NCBI GenBank assembly: GCA_034925905.1
Contig: JAYFRL010000013.1
Coordinates: 1 to 50,050, forward strand
From: JAYFRL01 sp034925905
GTDB lineage: Bacteria > Bacillota > Clostridia > Lachnospirales > Anaerotignaceae
DNA: 50,050 nt
Direction: 5' to 3'
Below, in pieces: positions 8,382 to 16,070 of this stretch. The stretch's first letter is position 1. Each line of letters starts with the position of its first letter. The position numbers were made by a program, and so were the translations under genes. A model generated the notes under the pieces. That model was not told the DNA's origin. It searched no databases and was given only the letters and a program-made list of their open reading frames with translations.

Positions 8382-8927
8382 ATGGACAGAAAAAACAAGG
8401 TGTTTTGGATTACGAGCACTGCAATATTTATAGCTCTTTTAATTATTTTACAAGCGGCAACTGCGCCTTTGGGGAACATGTTTGTTACGGGTTCAATTGT
8501 CAATTTACTACTTATAATTTCTGTAATGACCTGCGGGCTTTCATCCGGGCTTGCCGTTGGGGTAATCTCCCCCATCATGGCAAAGCTTTTTGGAATAGGT
8601 CCGCTCTGGAGCTTAATACCATTCATCATGTTGGGAAACAGCGTCCTCATATTGCTTTGGCATCTTGTGGATAAGCTAAATAAAGGGAATAAATTTTTTC
8701 CCTATATTTTAGCCTTGGTTTTTGCCGCAACGGCAAAGTTTTTTACTTTATATATTGGAATTGTAAAAATAGCCATCCCTTTATTTTTAGGGCTGCCTGA
8801 AAAACAAGCGGCCGCTATTTCAAATATGTTTTCTGTTCCCCAGCTTATTACCGCTATGATCGGCGGTGCGCTTGCAATAACCATTCTTCCAACATTAAAA
8901 AAAGCTATTGGGGAAAGGCGGAAATAA
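8382..8927 (+). CDS. ECF-transporter S-component-like membrane protein
   Basis: The 181-aa protein has about five hydrophobic helices and the small-subunit look of ECF substrate-binding (S) proteins, with a basic N-terminus (MDRKNK) before the first helix. No ATPase or T component is nearby, so it would have to share a group II module elsewhere. It heads a three-gene set with the two permease halves (1-base gap to the next start) and is divergent from a Crp/Fnr gene. The substrate cannot be told. Confidence 0.6.
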   Translation: MDRKNKVFWITSTAIFIALLIILQAATAPLGNMFVTGSIVNLLLIISVMTCGLSSGLAVGVISPIMAKLFGIGPLWSLIPFIMLGNSVLILLWHLVDKLNKGNKFFPYILALVFAATAKFFTLYIGIVKIAIPLFLGLPEKQAAAISNMFSVPQLITAMIGGALAITILPTLKKAIGERRK

Positions 8928-8928
8928 T

Positions 8929-9417
8929 ATGAATTCCCTTTTTACTTACTCCCTTTATGGCATAGTGTCTGTCCTTCTTATTATATCCTTTATAAAGGAC
9001 AAGACAAAAACGCTAATGTCCCTCAAACGGGCATGGAAAATGTTTATTAACGTATTGCCGCAATTTTTGGCAATCCTGCTGCTCATAGGATTATTGCTTG
9101 AGGTAATTAGCCCCGAAACCATTCAACATATTATTGGTGCGGAAACGGGAATTGTAGGAATGCTTGTATGCTCGCTGCTTGGTGCTATTACCTTGGTTCC
9201 GGCTGTGATTGCGTTTCCTGTTGCCGCCGAAATATTAAAAAATGGCGCAGGGGTTGCACAAATAGCTGTCTTTATATCTACCCTCACAACTGTCGGGATA
9301 GTCACCTTGCCTCTCGAAATGAAATATTTGGGTAAAAAGGTTTCTGTATTGCGAAACCTGCTGTTTTATCTGTTTTCGTTTATCACAGCTTATATAGTCG
9401 GGGTGATATTGACATGA
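8929..9417 (+). CDS. Half-size permease, COG0701/ArsP-like, first half
   Basis: The 162-aa protein carries four or five helices and the family stretch LGAITLVPAVIAFPVAAEIL, ending with a LPLEMKYLGKK loop. Full-length family members have about 300-340 residues made of two such halves; here the halves are separate genes that overlap by four bases (ATGA) at 9414. The ATG at 8929 directly follows the stop of the preceding gene. Family members have been linked to organoarsenical or metal transport, but nothing here fixes the substrate. Confidence 0.7.
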   Translation: MNSLFTYSLYGIVSVLLIISFIKDKTKTLMSLKRAWKMFINVLPQFLAILLLIGLLLEVISPETIQHIIGAETGIVGMLVCSLLGAITLVPAVIAFPVAAEILKNGAGVAQIAVFISTLTTVGIVTLPLEMKYLGKKVSVLRNLLFYLFSFITAYIVGVILT

Positions 9418-9947
9418 AAAAACAAATAAAAAAATATTGGTTTTTGGCGGCGGCTATAATAGCCAACTTAATTACGGTAATTGCATATCCCCTCGTTGGC
9501 ACTAATGCTTTAAGCTTTACAGGTAAGAACTTCCTAAATTTCTTATTTATGCTCACACCAATTTTTATTTGCATCGGACTGATGGATGTGTGGATTGAAC
9601 GAGCTGCCATGATAAAAATTATGGGTGAAAAATCAAGCTTTAAGGGTGTTATATTGGCTTTGTTGCTTGGAGTTGTTACTGCCGTTCCTTTATATGCCCT
9701 GCTGCCGGTTGCCGGGGTATTGCTCAAAAAAGGAAGCCGCATTTTTAATGTATTGGTTTTCCTATGTGCAAGTGCAAGCATTCGCATTCCATTGTTACTT
9801 TTTGAGATTTCTTCCTTAGGCTGGAAATTTACATCTATAAGATTTGTTTTAAACTTGGTTATAATTTTTGCCATTGCCTTGATTATTGAAAAAACCTTGT
9901 CGGAAACAGATAAAAAAGAAATTTACGCTAATGCAGATAAGCTGTAA
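9414..9947 (+). CDS. Half-size permease, COG0701/ArsP-like, second half
   Basis: The 177-aa membrane protein is related in layout to the preceding gene: a LGVVTAVPLYALLPVAGVLL stretch near residues 82-101, followed by SIRIPLLLFE. It probably forms a heterodimer with the product of 8929-9417, since the start overlaps that gene's stop, implying coupled translation. The C-terminus is charged and cytoplasmic. Confidence 0.7.
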   Translation: MKKQIKKYWFLAAAIIANLITVIAYPLVGTNALSFTGKNFLNFLFMLTPIFICIGLMDVWIERAAMIKIMGEKSSFKGVILALLLGVVTAVPLYALLPVAGVLLKKGSRIFNVLVFLCASASIRIPLLLFEISSLGWKFTSIRFVLNLVIIFAIALIIEKTLSETDKKEIYANADKL

Positions 9948-10379
9948 CGGATAATTTGTAAAAAATAAACTCCTATAATGGCATATAAAAAAGCCATCCC
10001 ATAGCTAGTGGTATTTCGCGCCCAAGCGACAAGCAAAAAAACACAACATGGCGGCATAAAAATTTGCCGTAATGCTGTGTTTTTATTTTGCCTCCACCCT
10101 TTAACTTTAAAGGCAGTGTATCAAAAAAAACTCTGGATTTACGCCGGGGAACCTTACGCCCTAACCTTGAACAGTATAGTTTTTTAGACATCTCATTTGT
10201 CAGCATACATAAGCAATTTGGGTTTATACTGTCTTATGGAAGGTAGCCAAAAGAGCGGGTTTTTTGTTTTGTTCTTAAATAAACTAAATTTTCCATATTT
10301 TTATCTTAACTTATGTATAAAAAACAAATGAGTTTAACAACAGGGCTTATAATTTATTTTTCTTTTTTATAAAGACTTT
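9948..10379. other. Intergenic gap with a bidirectional hairpin
   Basis: No supported gene is present. At 10036-10085 an imperfect stem (AACACAACATGGCGGCA against TTGCCGTAATGCTGTGTT) is flanked by A-runs and T-runs, so it can terminate transcription from both sides. A 77-codon minus-strand reading frame (10206-9973) covers this hairpin and has no convincing ribosome site. Confidence 0.5.
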
Positions 10380-10850
10380 TTATTCTTTTTCCTTCGTATC
10401 GTTGCACTTTCCTGTTATTTGGTTCATCTCTATCTCCCAAACAGCCGTGCGTGCCAAAGCTTCTTTTATTTCGGTTCCGAAATTTTGCATATTAGCCGGC
10501 GTATGCCTCTCACAAAGAATACGGAGCGCCTTTATTTTTTCTGCATCGTCTGTAAGCTCGGCAGCCGTTCCAAAAATTATTGCGGATTCATACGCAACAG
10601 TAAAGCTTTTTTTAAGCCTGTGGACTTCTCCTATGCAGGCAAGGCTAACATTAGGATTTTTTTTCATAGCATCTGTTTTCATGCCTTCTTTTGCGCTGTG
10701 GAAATATATACTATTCCCGTCCCTGACGATTGAGAGAGGAACGCAATAAGGCTTTCCGTCTTCAAGGCACATTGAAAGCACCGCATATTCACATTTGTCC
10801 ACAACGGCAAGGGCAAATTCTCTGTCTTTCTCTCTGTCTTTCCTTCTCAT
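10380..10850 (-). CDS. Pyridoxamine-5'-phosphate-oxidase-like FMN-binding split-barrel protein (NimA-like)
   Basis: The 156-aa protein starts MRRKDRE and shows the split-barrel order of the NimA/HugZ-like group: AVLSMCLEDGKPYCVPLS (25-42), IYFHSAKEGMK (48-58) and NPNVSLACIGE (65-75). Such proteins bind FMN or heme; some reduce nitroimidazoles, most are uncharacterised. A GGAGGTAG site precedes the ATG. It is a single-gene unit inside the element, divergent from the yfbR-like gene. Confidence 0.85.
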   Translation of the reverse strand: MRRKDREKDREFALAVVDKCEYAVLSMCLEDGKPYCVPLSIVRDGNSIYFHSAKEGMKTDAMKKNPNVSLACIGEVHRLKKSFTVAYESAIIFGTAAELTDDAEKIKALRILCERHTPANMQNFGTEIKEALARTAVWEIEMNQITGKCNDTKEKE

Positions 10851-10990
10851 CTAAACTACCTCCGTGATTGAATTATAATTAAAAAACATTGGTATGTTGC
10901 CTTTACAATGCAATAATGTTTTTTATGTCTTTAAATATTTCTTCGCAGATGTTATACTTATATATTATACAATAAAATTTTGGAGTAGCT

Positions 10991-11578
10991 ATGGGAAAAT
11001 ATCATTTTTTTGCATTTCTATCAAGAATGAAATATATAACACGCTGGGGTCTAATGCGTAACCTGCAAAAAGAAAATTTAAACCAGCACAGCATGGAAAC
11101 CGCGATGCTTGCGCATGCACTCTGCGTTATTTCAAACACATATTTCGGCGGAAGTTTGAACTGCGAAAGAGCGGCAGTGCTTGCTCTTTTCCACGACTGC
11201 AGCGAAATAATAACCGGGGATTTGCCAACCCCCGTTAAATATTACAGCCCAAATATAAAAACCGCATACTCGGAGATCGAAAATGATGCAAAAATGCGTA
11301 TACTTTCTATGCTGCCCGATAAAATGCAGCCTACCTATAATTCTTTGTTTTTTAAAAGTAATGAAGACAGCTTGGTTTTCACTATGGTTAAAGCGGCGGA
11401 CAAGCTAAGCGCATATATAAAATGCATAGAAGAAATGAAAACAGGAAATTCCGAATTTAAAGAGGCCGGAGAAAGTATAAAAAAACAGCTCCGTGAAATG
11501 AAGCTGCCTGAAGTTGATTTTTTTATGGAAAATTTCATTGAAAGCTATGGCTTAACGCTGGACGAACAAAACAAATAA
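10991..11578 (+). CDS. yfbR: YfbR-like 5'-deoxynucleotidase (HD domain)
   Basis: The 195-aa protein has the HD phosphohydrolase ligands: His in NQHSMETAMLAH near residue 33, and FHDCSEIITGDLPTPVKYY (about 68-86), which is diagnostic of YfbR. A KAADKLSAYIKC stretch at about 136-147 supplies the last Asp. YfbR removes phosphate from deoxyribonucleoside 5'-monophosphates, tuning dNTP pools. It is a monocistronic gene with its own terminator. Confidence 0.9.
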   Translation: MGKYHFFAFLSRMKYITRWGLMRNLQKENLNQHSMETAMLAHALCVISNTYFGGSLNCERAAVLALFHDCSEIITGDLPTPVKYYSPNIKTAYSEIENDAKMRILSMLPDKMQPTYNSLFFKSNEDSLVFTMVKAADKLSAYIKCIEEMKTGNSEFKEAGESIKKQLREMKLPEVDFFMENFIESYGLTLDEQNK

Positions 11579-11611
11579 AAAGAGGGCGCATACGCCCTCT
11601 TTTGTTTTTTA
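11577..11611 (+). terminator. Bidirectional terminator between yfbR and HPr-like gene
   Basis: AAAAGAGGGCG pairs with CGCCCTCTTTT around CATA. A and T runs on both sides serve the two convergent genes. Confidence 0.85.
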
Positions 11612-11613
11612 TT

Positions 11614-11880
11614 TCATCTGCTTTCGCCGTCGTCTTCCATATAGCTTAAAATGTCTTTCAAAACACTTTCTTCGTCCGCACCGTGGACCCTTACAACAAC
11701 ACTGTTTCCGTCTTCAAGCCTAAGAGCAAGAATATTTAATATGCTTTTGGCATCAGCCGTTTTATTTTCTTTTATAAGGTTCACGCTGCAATTATACTTA
11801 TCCACAAAAGAAGAAAATTTAGAAACACTTCTTAAATGGTGGCCTATGGGACGGCGTATAATTGTTTTCGCTTCAACCAT
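11614..11880 (-). CDS. HPr-like phosphocarrier family protein with altered active site
   Basis: The 88-aa protein has the HPr fold layout. The active-site loop reads RRPIGHHLRSVSKF, so His15 and Arg17 are kept, Leu14 is replaced by His and Pro18 by Ser. The regulatory segment ADAKSILNIL keeps the serine equivalent of Ser46. No enzyme I or PTS permease gene is nearby. It could be a true HPr, a Crh-like regulator or a specialised carrier; the changed loop argues against calling it ptsH. Confidence 0.8.
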   Translation of the reverse strand: MVEAKTIIRRPIGHHLRSVSKFSSFVDKYNCSVNLIKENKTADAKSILNILALRLEDGNSVVVRVHGADEESVLKDILSYMEDDGESR

Positions 11881-12061
11881 TTTCCGAGTCCTCCGTTTAA
11901 ATGCACTTTTTGCAGATATCTTTGCACATAGTATACATCAATTCGTCAATTCTTTCAAGTATTTTCAATTTAATTTTATATTTTTGTTAATTTTGTATAA
12001 TATTTTTAGTTTTACCATAAATAACGGAATCTCACTCACCATTCAAAATGTTTCTTTTTAA

Positions 12062-12089
12062 TTGACTTAATCCGCATATATGATAAAAT
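12062..12089 (+). promoter_or_regulatory. Promoter of the cupin gene
   Basis: TTGACT (12062-12067) and TAAAAT (12084-12089) are separated by 16 bases, close upstream of the cupin ribosome site. Confidence 0.45.
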
Positions 12090-12116
12090 AATAAAAAAAC
12101 CGGGAGGCATGAAAGC

Positions 12117-12470
12117 ATGGTTAAAAAAGAACTAAGGATCCAAGAGCTTAAAAACGCCAGAGGCGGAAAAGGAACCCTTATTATGAAGCATATCCTTGAA
12201 CAAGATGAGCTTGCTGGTCACGGAAGGCTTTATGCGGAAGCAATATTTAATCCAGGAGTTACGCTTGGATATCATCAGCATGTAGGTGATTTTGAACCTT
12301 ATTATGTTATAGAAGGCGAAGGAATATTTATAGACGCTGAGGGAAACCGCATCCCTATTAAAGCGGGAGATTTATGCAATATTAACCCGGGAGAATTTCA
12401 CGGTGTTGAAAACACGGGAGACGGCGTCCTTAGGATGATCGCGCTTATTTTATACGAAGAAAAAAAATAA
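12117..12470 (+). CDS. Cupin-domain protein
   Basis: The 117-aa single-domain cupin has motif 1 as GYHQHVGDFEPYYVIEGEG (about 58-76) with His, His and Glu metal ligands, and motif 2 as INPGEFHGVEN (about 92-102) with the last His. It therefore probably binds a divalent metal. Small cupins of this type are sensors, isomerases or dioxygenases, and the substrate cannot be told. The start follows CGGGAGG. The gene is monocistronic, converging on sufCB. Confidence 0.85.
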   Translation: MVKKELRIQELKNARGGKGTLIMKHILEQDELAGHGRLYAEAIFNPGVTLGYHQHVGDFEPYYVIEGEGIFIDAEGNRIPIKAGDLCNINPGEFHGVENTGDGVLRMIALILYEEKK

Positions 12471-12482
12471 TCACCTAAATAT

Positions 12483-12551
12483 ATTAAAATCACCTTTCGT
12501 TATTGTATTAGCCTGAACAACTCTATAATAACGAAAAGGTGATTTTTTTTA
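12483..12551 (+). terminator. Terminator after the cupin gene
   Basis: AAATCACCTTTCGTTAT pairs with ATAACGAAAAGGTGATTT over a long stem, ending in eight T. Confidence 0.75.
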
Positions 12552-12647
12552 TGTAACAATTTGCCTCCCCTAAAAAACAGGGGTTTTGTTTTGCGCGGTT
12601 CTTTTTGCTTCGCATACCCAACAGGCTAAAGCCTATAAATCCGATAA

Positions 12648-12685
12648 TTAAAAGCAGGGATAAACATCCCTGCTTTTAATATTTT
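12648..12685 (-). terminator. Terminator after sufCB
   Basis: AAAGCAGGGAT pairs with ATCCCTGCTTT around AAAC. It lies just after the SufB-like stop on the minus strand. Confidence 0.75.
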
Positions 12686-12691
12686 CTGTTT

Positions 12692-13609
12692 TTATTTAAG
12701 AAAACCTTCTATTATCTGGGCTTCAGCCTCGGTTTCGCTTAAGCCTAGTGTCATAAGCTTTATTATCTGCTCACCCGCAATTTTTCCTATTGCCGCCTCG
12801 TGTATAAGAGAGGCCTCTATATTATTTGCGGTTATTTCCGGAGTTGCGCTGACGCAAGCATTATCCATTATTATCGCGTCACATTCGGAGTGACCATAGC
12901 ATGCGGCGTTTCCGCTTATCTTTGATACAAAAAGCTGCTTCGATTCATCCTTTGCAACAGAACGGGAAATAAGGTTTGCCCGTGAGCCTTCGCCGTTCAT
13001 GTCAACCTCAAAGGAGGTTTTTGCATATTGCTTGCCATGGGTGGATATTTTTTCTTTTATAACGAGCTTTGCGCCTGCTCCCAAAATAGCCTTTGAAATC
13101 CTGTCTGTCGAATCAACGCCTTTTATTTGGGTTGTTTCCATTTCAACATAGCTGTCTTCCCCAGCTTCGATATATGTTTCGGGGTTTATTATCCTTTCAC
13201 CGGTTCCTTCGCCTATTCCAACATGCTTTTCAATATATTTTACAATTGCCCTTTTGCCTACGAAAAATCTGTGTATACCATTATGCCTTGAAGTTTCGCT
13301 GCTGTTGCAATTTACCCCACAGCCGGCTATTATGGTTACTATCGCGCCTTCGCCTATATAAAAGTCATTATAAACAAGGTCGTCCACACCGCTTTTGGTT
13401 ATTATCGCTGGTATATATACCGTTTCATCGGGAGTCCCCGCTTTAATGATTATATCTATGCCCGGCTTGTCCTTTTTTGTTACTATGTCTATGTTTTTAG
13501 TGGTTTTCCTACCGGAACCCGCAGCGTCCTTCCTTATGTTGTACGCTCCGATTGGAAGTTCGGTTATATTCGCAACTTCCTTAAGCAAAATTTTCTCTAT
13601 TATATCCAT
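12692..13609 (-). CDS. SufB/SufD-family scaffold protein of the minimal SufBC (SmsB) system
   Basis: The 305-aa protein has the SufB/D beta-helix core and the conserved C-terminal block HEAAIGKIAGEQIIKLMTLG followed by LSETEAEAQII. It retains Cys and Glu/His residues in GCGVNCNSSE and GHSECDAIIMDNACV that could hold the nascent cluster. The start at 13609 follows GAGGAGAA, one base after the sufC stop, so translation is coupled. With SufC alone this makes the two-gene assembly machine found in many anaerobes and archaea. No sufS or sufU accompanies it. Confidence 0.9.
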   Translation of the reverse strand: MDIIEKILLKEVANITELPIGAYNIRKDAAGSGRKTTKNIDIVTKKDKPGIDIIIKAGTPDETVYIPAIITKSGVDDLVYNDFYIGEGAIVTIIAGCGVNCNSSETSRHNGIHRFFVGKRAIVKYIEKHVGIGEGTGERIINPETYIEAGEDSYVEMETTQIKGVDSTDRISKAILGAGAKLVIKEKISTHGKQYAKTSFEVDMNGEGSRANLISRSVAKDESKQLFVSKISGNAACYGHSECDAIIMDNACVSATPEITANNIEASLIHEAAIGKIAGEQIIKLMTLGLSETEAEAQIIEGFLK

Positions 13610-13610
13610 A

Positions 13611-14324
13611 TTAATTCTCCTCGCTATAAAATCTGCAGCTTGCTGTCGTCTCAAGAAGGGACGGGAGGATATCTTCCTTTTTGCCTTTGGAAATAAGCTC
13701 CCCGTTTGCCAAAACAATAATTTCATCCGCAATATTAAGGATACGCTCCTGGTGTGAAATTATTATTATTGAGCCTTTTATTTCATCATGCATCTTCTTA
13801 AACACGTTAATAAGGTTTTTGAAGCTCCAAAGGTCTATCCCGGCCTCAGGCTCATCAAAAACGGATATTTTTGTTTTACGCGCCATTATGGTTGCAATTT
13901 CTATCCTCTTAAGCTCGCCGCCGGAAAGTGATGCGTTAACTTCCCTGTCTATATAATCCTTCGCGCAGAGGCCAACCTCCGAAAGATAGGTGCATACGGA
14001 AATCGTGCTCATTTCTTCGCCATATGCAAGGGTTATAAGATCTTTAACGGTTACACCCTTAAAGCGCACAGGCTGCTGGAATGCAAAGCTTATGCCAAGC
14101 TTTGCGCGGTCTGTTATGCTAAGGTTTGTTATATCGTTGCCGTCTAAAATTATGCTGCCCGACGAAGGAGTATATATGCCGGCTATAAGCTTTGCAAGCG
14201 TTGATTTCCCTCCGCCGTTCGGTCCTGTTATAACTATAAATTTTGAATCTTCAACATTGAAGCTTATGTTTTTTATTATTTCTTTTCCGTCCGCTTTAAA
14301 CGAAACATTCTTTAATTCAAGCAT
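13611..14324 (-). CDS. sufC: Fe-S cluster assembly ATPase SufC
   Basis: The 237-aa ABC-type ATPase has Walker A GPNGGGKST near residues 33-41, the signature LSGGELKRIE near 140-149 and Walker B FDEPEAGID near 164-172. The E-A-G form of the D-loop is typical for SufC. It powers Fe-S cluster assembly on the SufB-like partner. The start at 14324 follows TAGGAGG; the upstream in-frame ATG at 14357 has no such site. It is the last gene before the right end of the intervening element. Confidence 0.93.
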   Translation of the reverse strand: MLELKNVSFKADGKEIIKNISFNVEDSKFIVITGPNGGGKSTLAKLIAGIYTPSSGSIILDGNDITNLSITDRAKLGISFAFQQPVRFKGVTVKDLITLAYGEEMSTISVCTYLSEVGLCAKDYIDREVNASLSGGELKRIEIATIMARKTKISVFDEPEAGIDLWSFKNLINVFKKMHDEIKGSIIIISHQERILNIADEIIVLANGELISKGKKEDILPSLLETTASCRFYSEEN

Positions 14325-14510
14325 TGCTTGTCCTCCTAAAAGGCTTTTAAAAATCAAGCCATATATAAAACTTATTATTATAATTATTATTTTGTATACA
14401 CAACAGATTATAACAATTTTAAGTAAATCCTGTCAATACAGATGGGATTATAAAAGAGTATAAAACAAAACCCACGCATTTTAAAGCTTTTTTCGTTTAT
14501 AAGGACTAAA

Positions 14511-14536
14511 CGGGTACGCTTCACATGTAGCGGGTA
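14511..14536. other. attR candidate (right junction)
   Basis: Element bases ending CGGGTACGCTTCA (to 14523) meet host protease codons across the shared CATG at 14524-14527; GTAGCGGGTATC then encodes VAGI. The GGGTACGCTTC arm at 14512-14522 is the inverted partner of GAAGGGTGCCC at 1579-1589 beside attL. Confidence 0.75.
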
Positions 14537-15174
14537 TCGCCTGCGGAAACGGAGTTTCGAGCAACGGGCTTTATATGGGCATAGCGCCGGAAAGCAATAT
14601 TATTTCTCTTAAAATTCTCGATAAAAGCGGTCAGGGTAATTCTGCCGCAGCTCTTGCGGGCATACAATGGATAATAGACAACAGGAAAAAATATGGCATC
14701 CGCATAATAAATCTTTCAATAGGCAGTGACAAAGCAATAAACTTTGCGCTTACAAAAACAATAGGCTATGCCGTGTCCTTAGGACTTGTGGTTATTGCCG
14801 CGGCCGGAAATTCGGGAGAAAGGAAAGGGCTTATAGGTTCAGCGCATATAAAAAGAGGTATAACTATAGTCGGCAGCTATTCTAAATCTTATGATATAAA
14901 AAACAGAGAAACGTATGCATATGCCGATATATTTGCTCCCGGAGAAAATATAGCTTCCTGCCTTTCACCTGAAAAAGAATTAAACAATAATACGATTTTA
15001 ATGGATAAATATGTTTTAATGAGCGGTACCTCGATGGCAACACCTATGGTCTCCGGGGCGGCGGCTCTTCTCCTTCAAAAGGAGCCGGAGCTTGATTCGT
15101 TTAAAGTTAAAGAACGGCTTATAAAATCTGCCTCCGGTGGGCTTTTAGATATAAAAAATCTTTTAAGGCTGTAA
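14524..15174 (+). pseudogene. S8 subtilisin-like protease, 3' part of the split gene
   Basis: From the core, the frame reads H-VAGIACGNG, completing the GHGTHVAG motif begun at 1564. It then carries AAAGNSG, with the oxyanion Asn (residue 162 of the rejoined protein), and GTSMATPMVSGAAALL, with catalytic Ser226. An in-frame ATG at 14575 could start a 199-aa piece, but that would lack Asp29 and His64. After excision the protein is 282 aa, small and without a signal peptide, so probably cytoplasmic or mother-cell acting. The following gene at 15205 is 30 bases on and may be co-transcribed. Confidence 0.9.
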
Positions 15175-15204
15175 TGCCTATATATTTTTGGGGGGTCTTT
15201 TTTT

Positions 15205-15627
15205 ATGGAAAACGGCAAAAAAATGTATGAGCTCATAGAGCTAATGAACGACAGGCAAGGGATTGCGAACGATATATCAAGCTCCGCCTCGATGCTTAGA
15301 GATTCGCTTGAGAGACGGTATGTATCCAAGCTGCATTCAATTGTAGATTCGGAAGAAGAAAAAGTGAAACGACAGCCACCAAGGGAGATTGCACTCATAA
15401 GAGCGCTTAAAGGTTTCGTAAACCCTTCAACCCATGAATCTATGGATAATATTATAAGCGCTCTTACAGCCATGGACGTTATAAGAAACATAGACAGTTC
15501 TTTTAATTCATCCGAAAACACAATATACAATCTAAGCGAGGATGGCGAAAATGGTACGCTTCCCCAAAAGATGGATATAACTTCGCTTAAGCTCTTGCTT
15601 ATGCTCACAGCTCTTGGCCGAATATAA
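15205..15627 (+). CDS. Hypothetical helical protein downstream of the split protease
   Basis: The 140-aa protein is mostly charged and helical, with no signal peptide or membrane segment. It is Ser-rich in the middle (ALTAMDVIRNIDSSFNSSEN) and has a hydrophobic C-terminal helix (LKLLLMLTALG). I do not recognise the family. It starts after a GGGGGG ribosome site, 30 bases past the protease stop, and ends at a very strong terminator. It is therefore likely the last gene of the protease transcript, whose promoter side would be reconnected only if the element leaves. Confidence 0.75.
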   Translation: MENGKKMYELIELMNDRQGIANDISSSASMLRDSLERRYVSKLHSIVDSEEEKVKRQPPREIALIRALKGFVNPSTHESMDNIISALTAMDVIRNIDSSFNSSENTIYNLSEDGENGTLPQKMDITSLKLLLMLTALGRI

Positions 15628-15639
15628 AACCTGGTTTTT

Positions 15640-15687
15640 TAAACCGCAAAACGCACACTTTTTAAGTGTGCGTTTTGCGGTTTAAAT
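15640..15687. terminator. Strong bidirectional terminator
   Basis: AAACCGCAAAACGCACACTT pairs perfectly with AAGTGTGCGTTTTGCGGTTT over 20 bases. It separates the plus-strand protease transcript from the minus-strand DUF1858 gene. Confidence 0.9.
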
Positions 15688-15694
15688 TAACGGT

Positions 15695-15898
15695 TTATTT
15701 TGAAGCAAGAAATCTATTTATTTCTTCAGTAACCTTATTGACATCCATTCCATGAACCATACATGCTTCTTCAAGAGTTTCGCCTGCCGCGGAAGGGCAG
15801 CCTACACAATGCATGCCTGATTGCATAAGTATCATAGCTATTCCCCTGTCTATCATCAATATATCGCCTATTTTCATATCTTTCACAATTGTTTTCAT
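15695..15898 (-). CDS. DUF1858 (hybrid-cluster-associated disulfide) protein
   Basis: The 67-aa protein matches the DUF1858 pattern: an N-terminal strand, GDILMIDRGIAMILMQSGMH, then CVGCPSAAGETLEEAC with a CxxC pair near residues 31-34, and a C-terminal helix. The domain occurs alone or fused to redox enzymes in anaerobes, and its cysteines may form a disulfide or bind metal. Function is unproven. The start follows GGAGGCTG. Confidence 0.85.
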   Translation of the reverse strand: MKTIVKDMKIGDILMIDRGIAMILMQSGMHCVGCPSAAGETLEEACMVHGMDVNKVTEEINRFLASK

Positions 15899-16021
15899 AA
15901 ACAGCCTCCTTATGTATTTTTTATTTCCCGGATTATACTGGTTTATAATATAAGCATTTTATCATATTATTAGCCTAAATTCCAGAATTAATAAATAAAT
16001 TTTTGCCTGTTCTTAAAAATA

Positions 16022-16055
16022 AAAAAACAGGCATATGTATCTATGCCTGTTTTAA
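16022..16055 (-). terminator. Terminator after cdaR
   Basis: AAAACAGGCAT pairs with ATGCCTGTTTT. The A-run at 16021-16027 becomes the T-run for minus-strand transcripts. Confidence 0.8.
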
Positions 16056-16070
16056 ATAGCTTTTAAATTT

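Larger units (their letters stand above)
1576..14527. mobile_element. Skin-like intervening element inserted in the S8 protease gene
   Basis: The element is bounded by CATG at 1576-1579 and again at 14524-14527, a unit of 12,948 bp. Host protease codons lie immediately outside both ends and are in phase with each other. A serine recombinase lies at the left end, reading outward. Joining the inner ends yields GGGTACGCTTC-ACAT-GAAGGGTGCCC, an imperfect palindrome (9 of 11 pairs), as expected of a serine-recombinase attP. The cargo is about a dozen metabolic and metal-handling genes; no phage structural or conjugation genes were recognised. Family knowledge: elements of this architecture (skin in sigK and relatives) are excised in the mother cell. 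Whether this one excises is inference. Confidence 0.85.

Noticed and set aside
9973..10206. 77-codon minus-strand open frame
   Set aside because: It covers a bidirectional terminator hairpin, lacks a ribosome site and shows no recognisable family.
14575..15174. Independent 199-aa protease starting at the ATG at 14575
   Set aside because: It would lack catalytic Asp and His and has no ribosome site; the frame is continuous upstream through attR to the motif begun at 1564.
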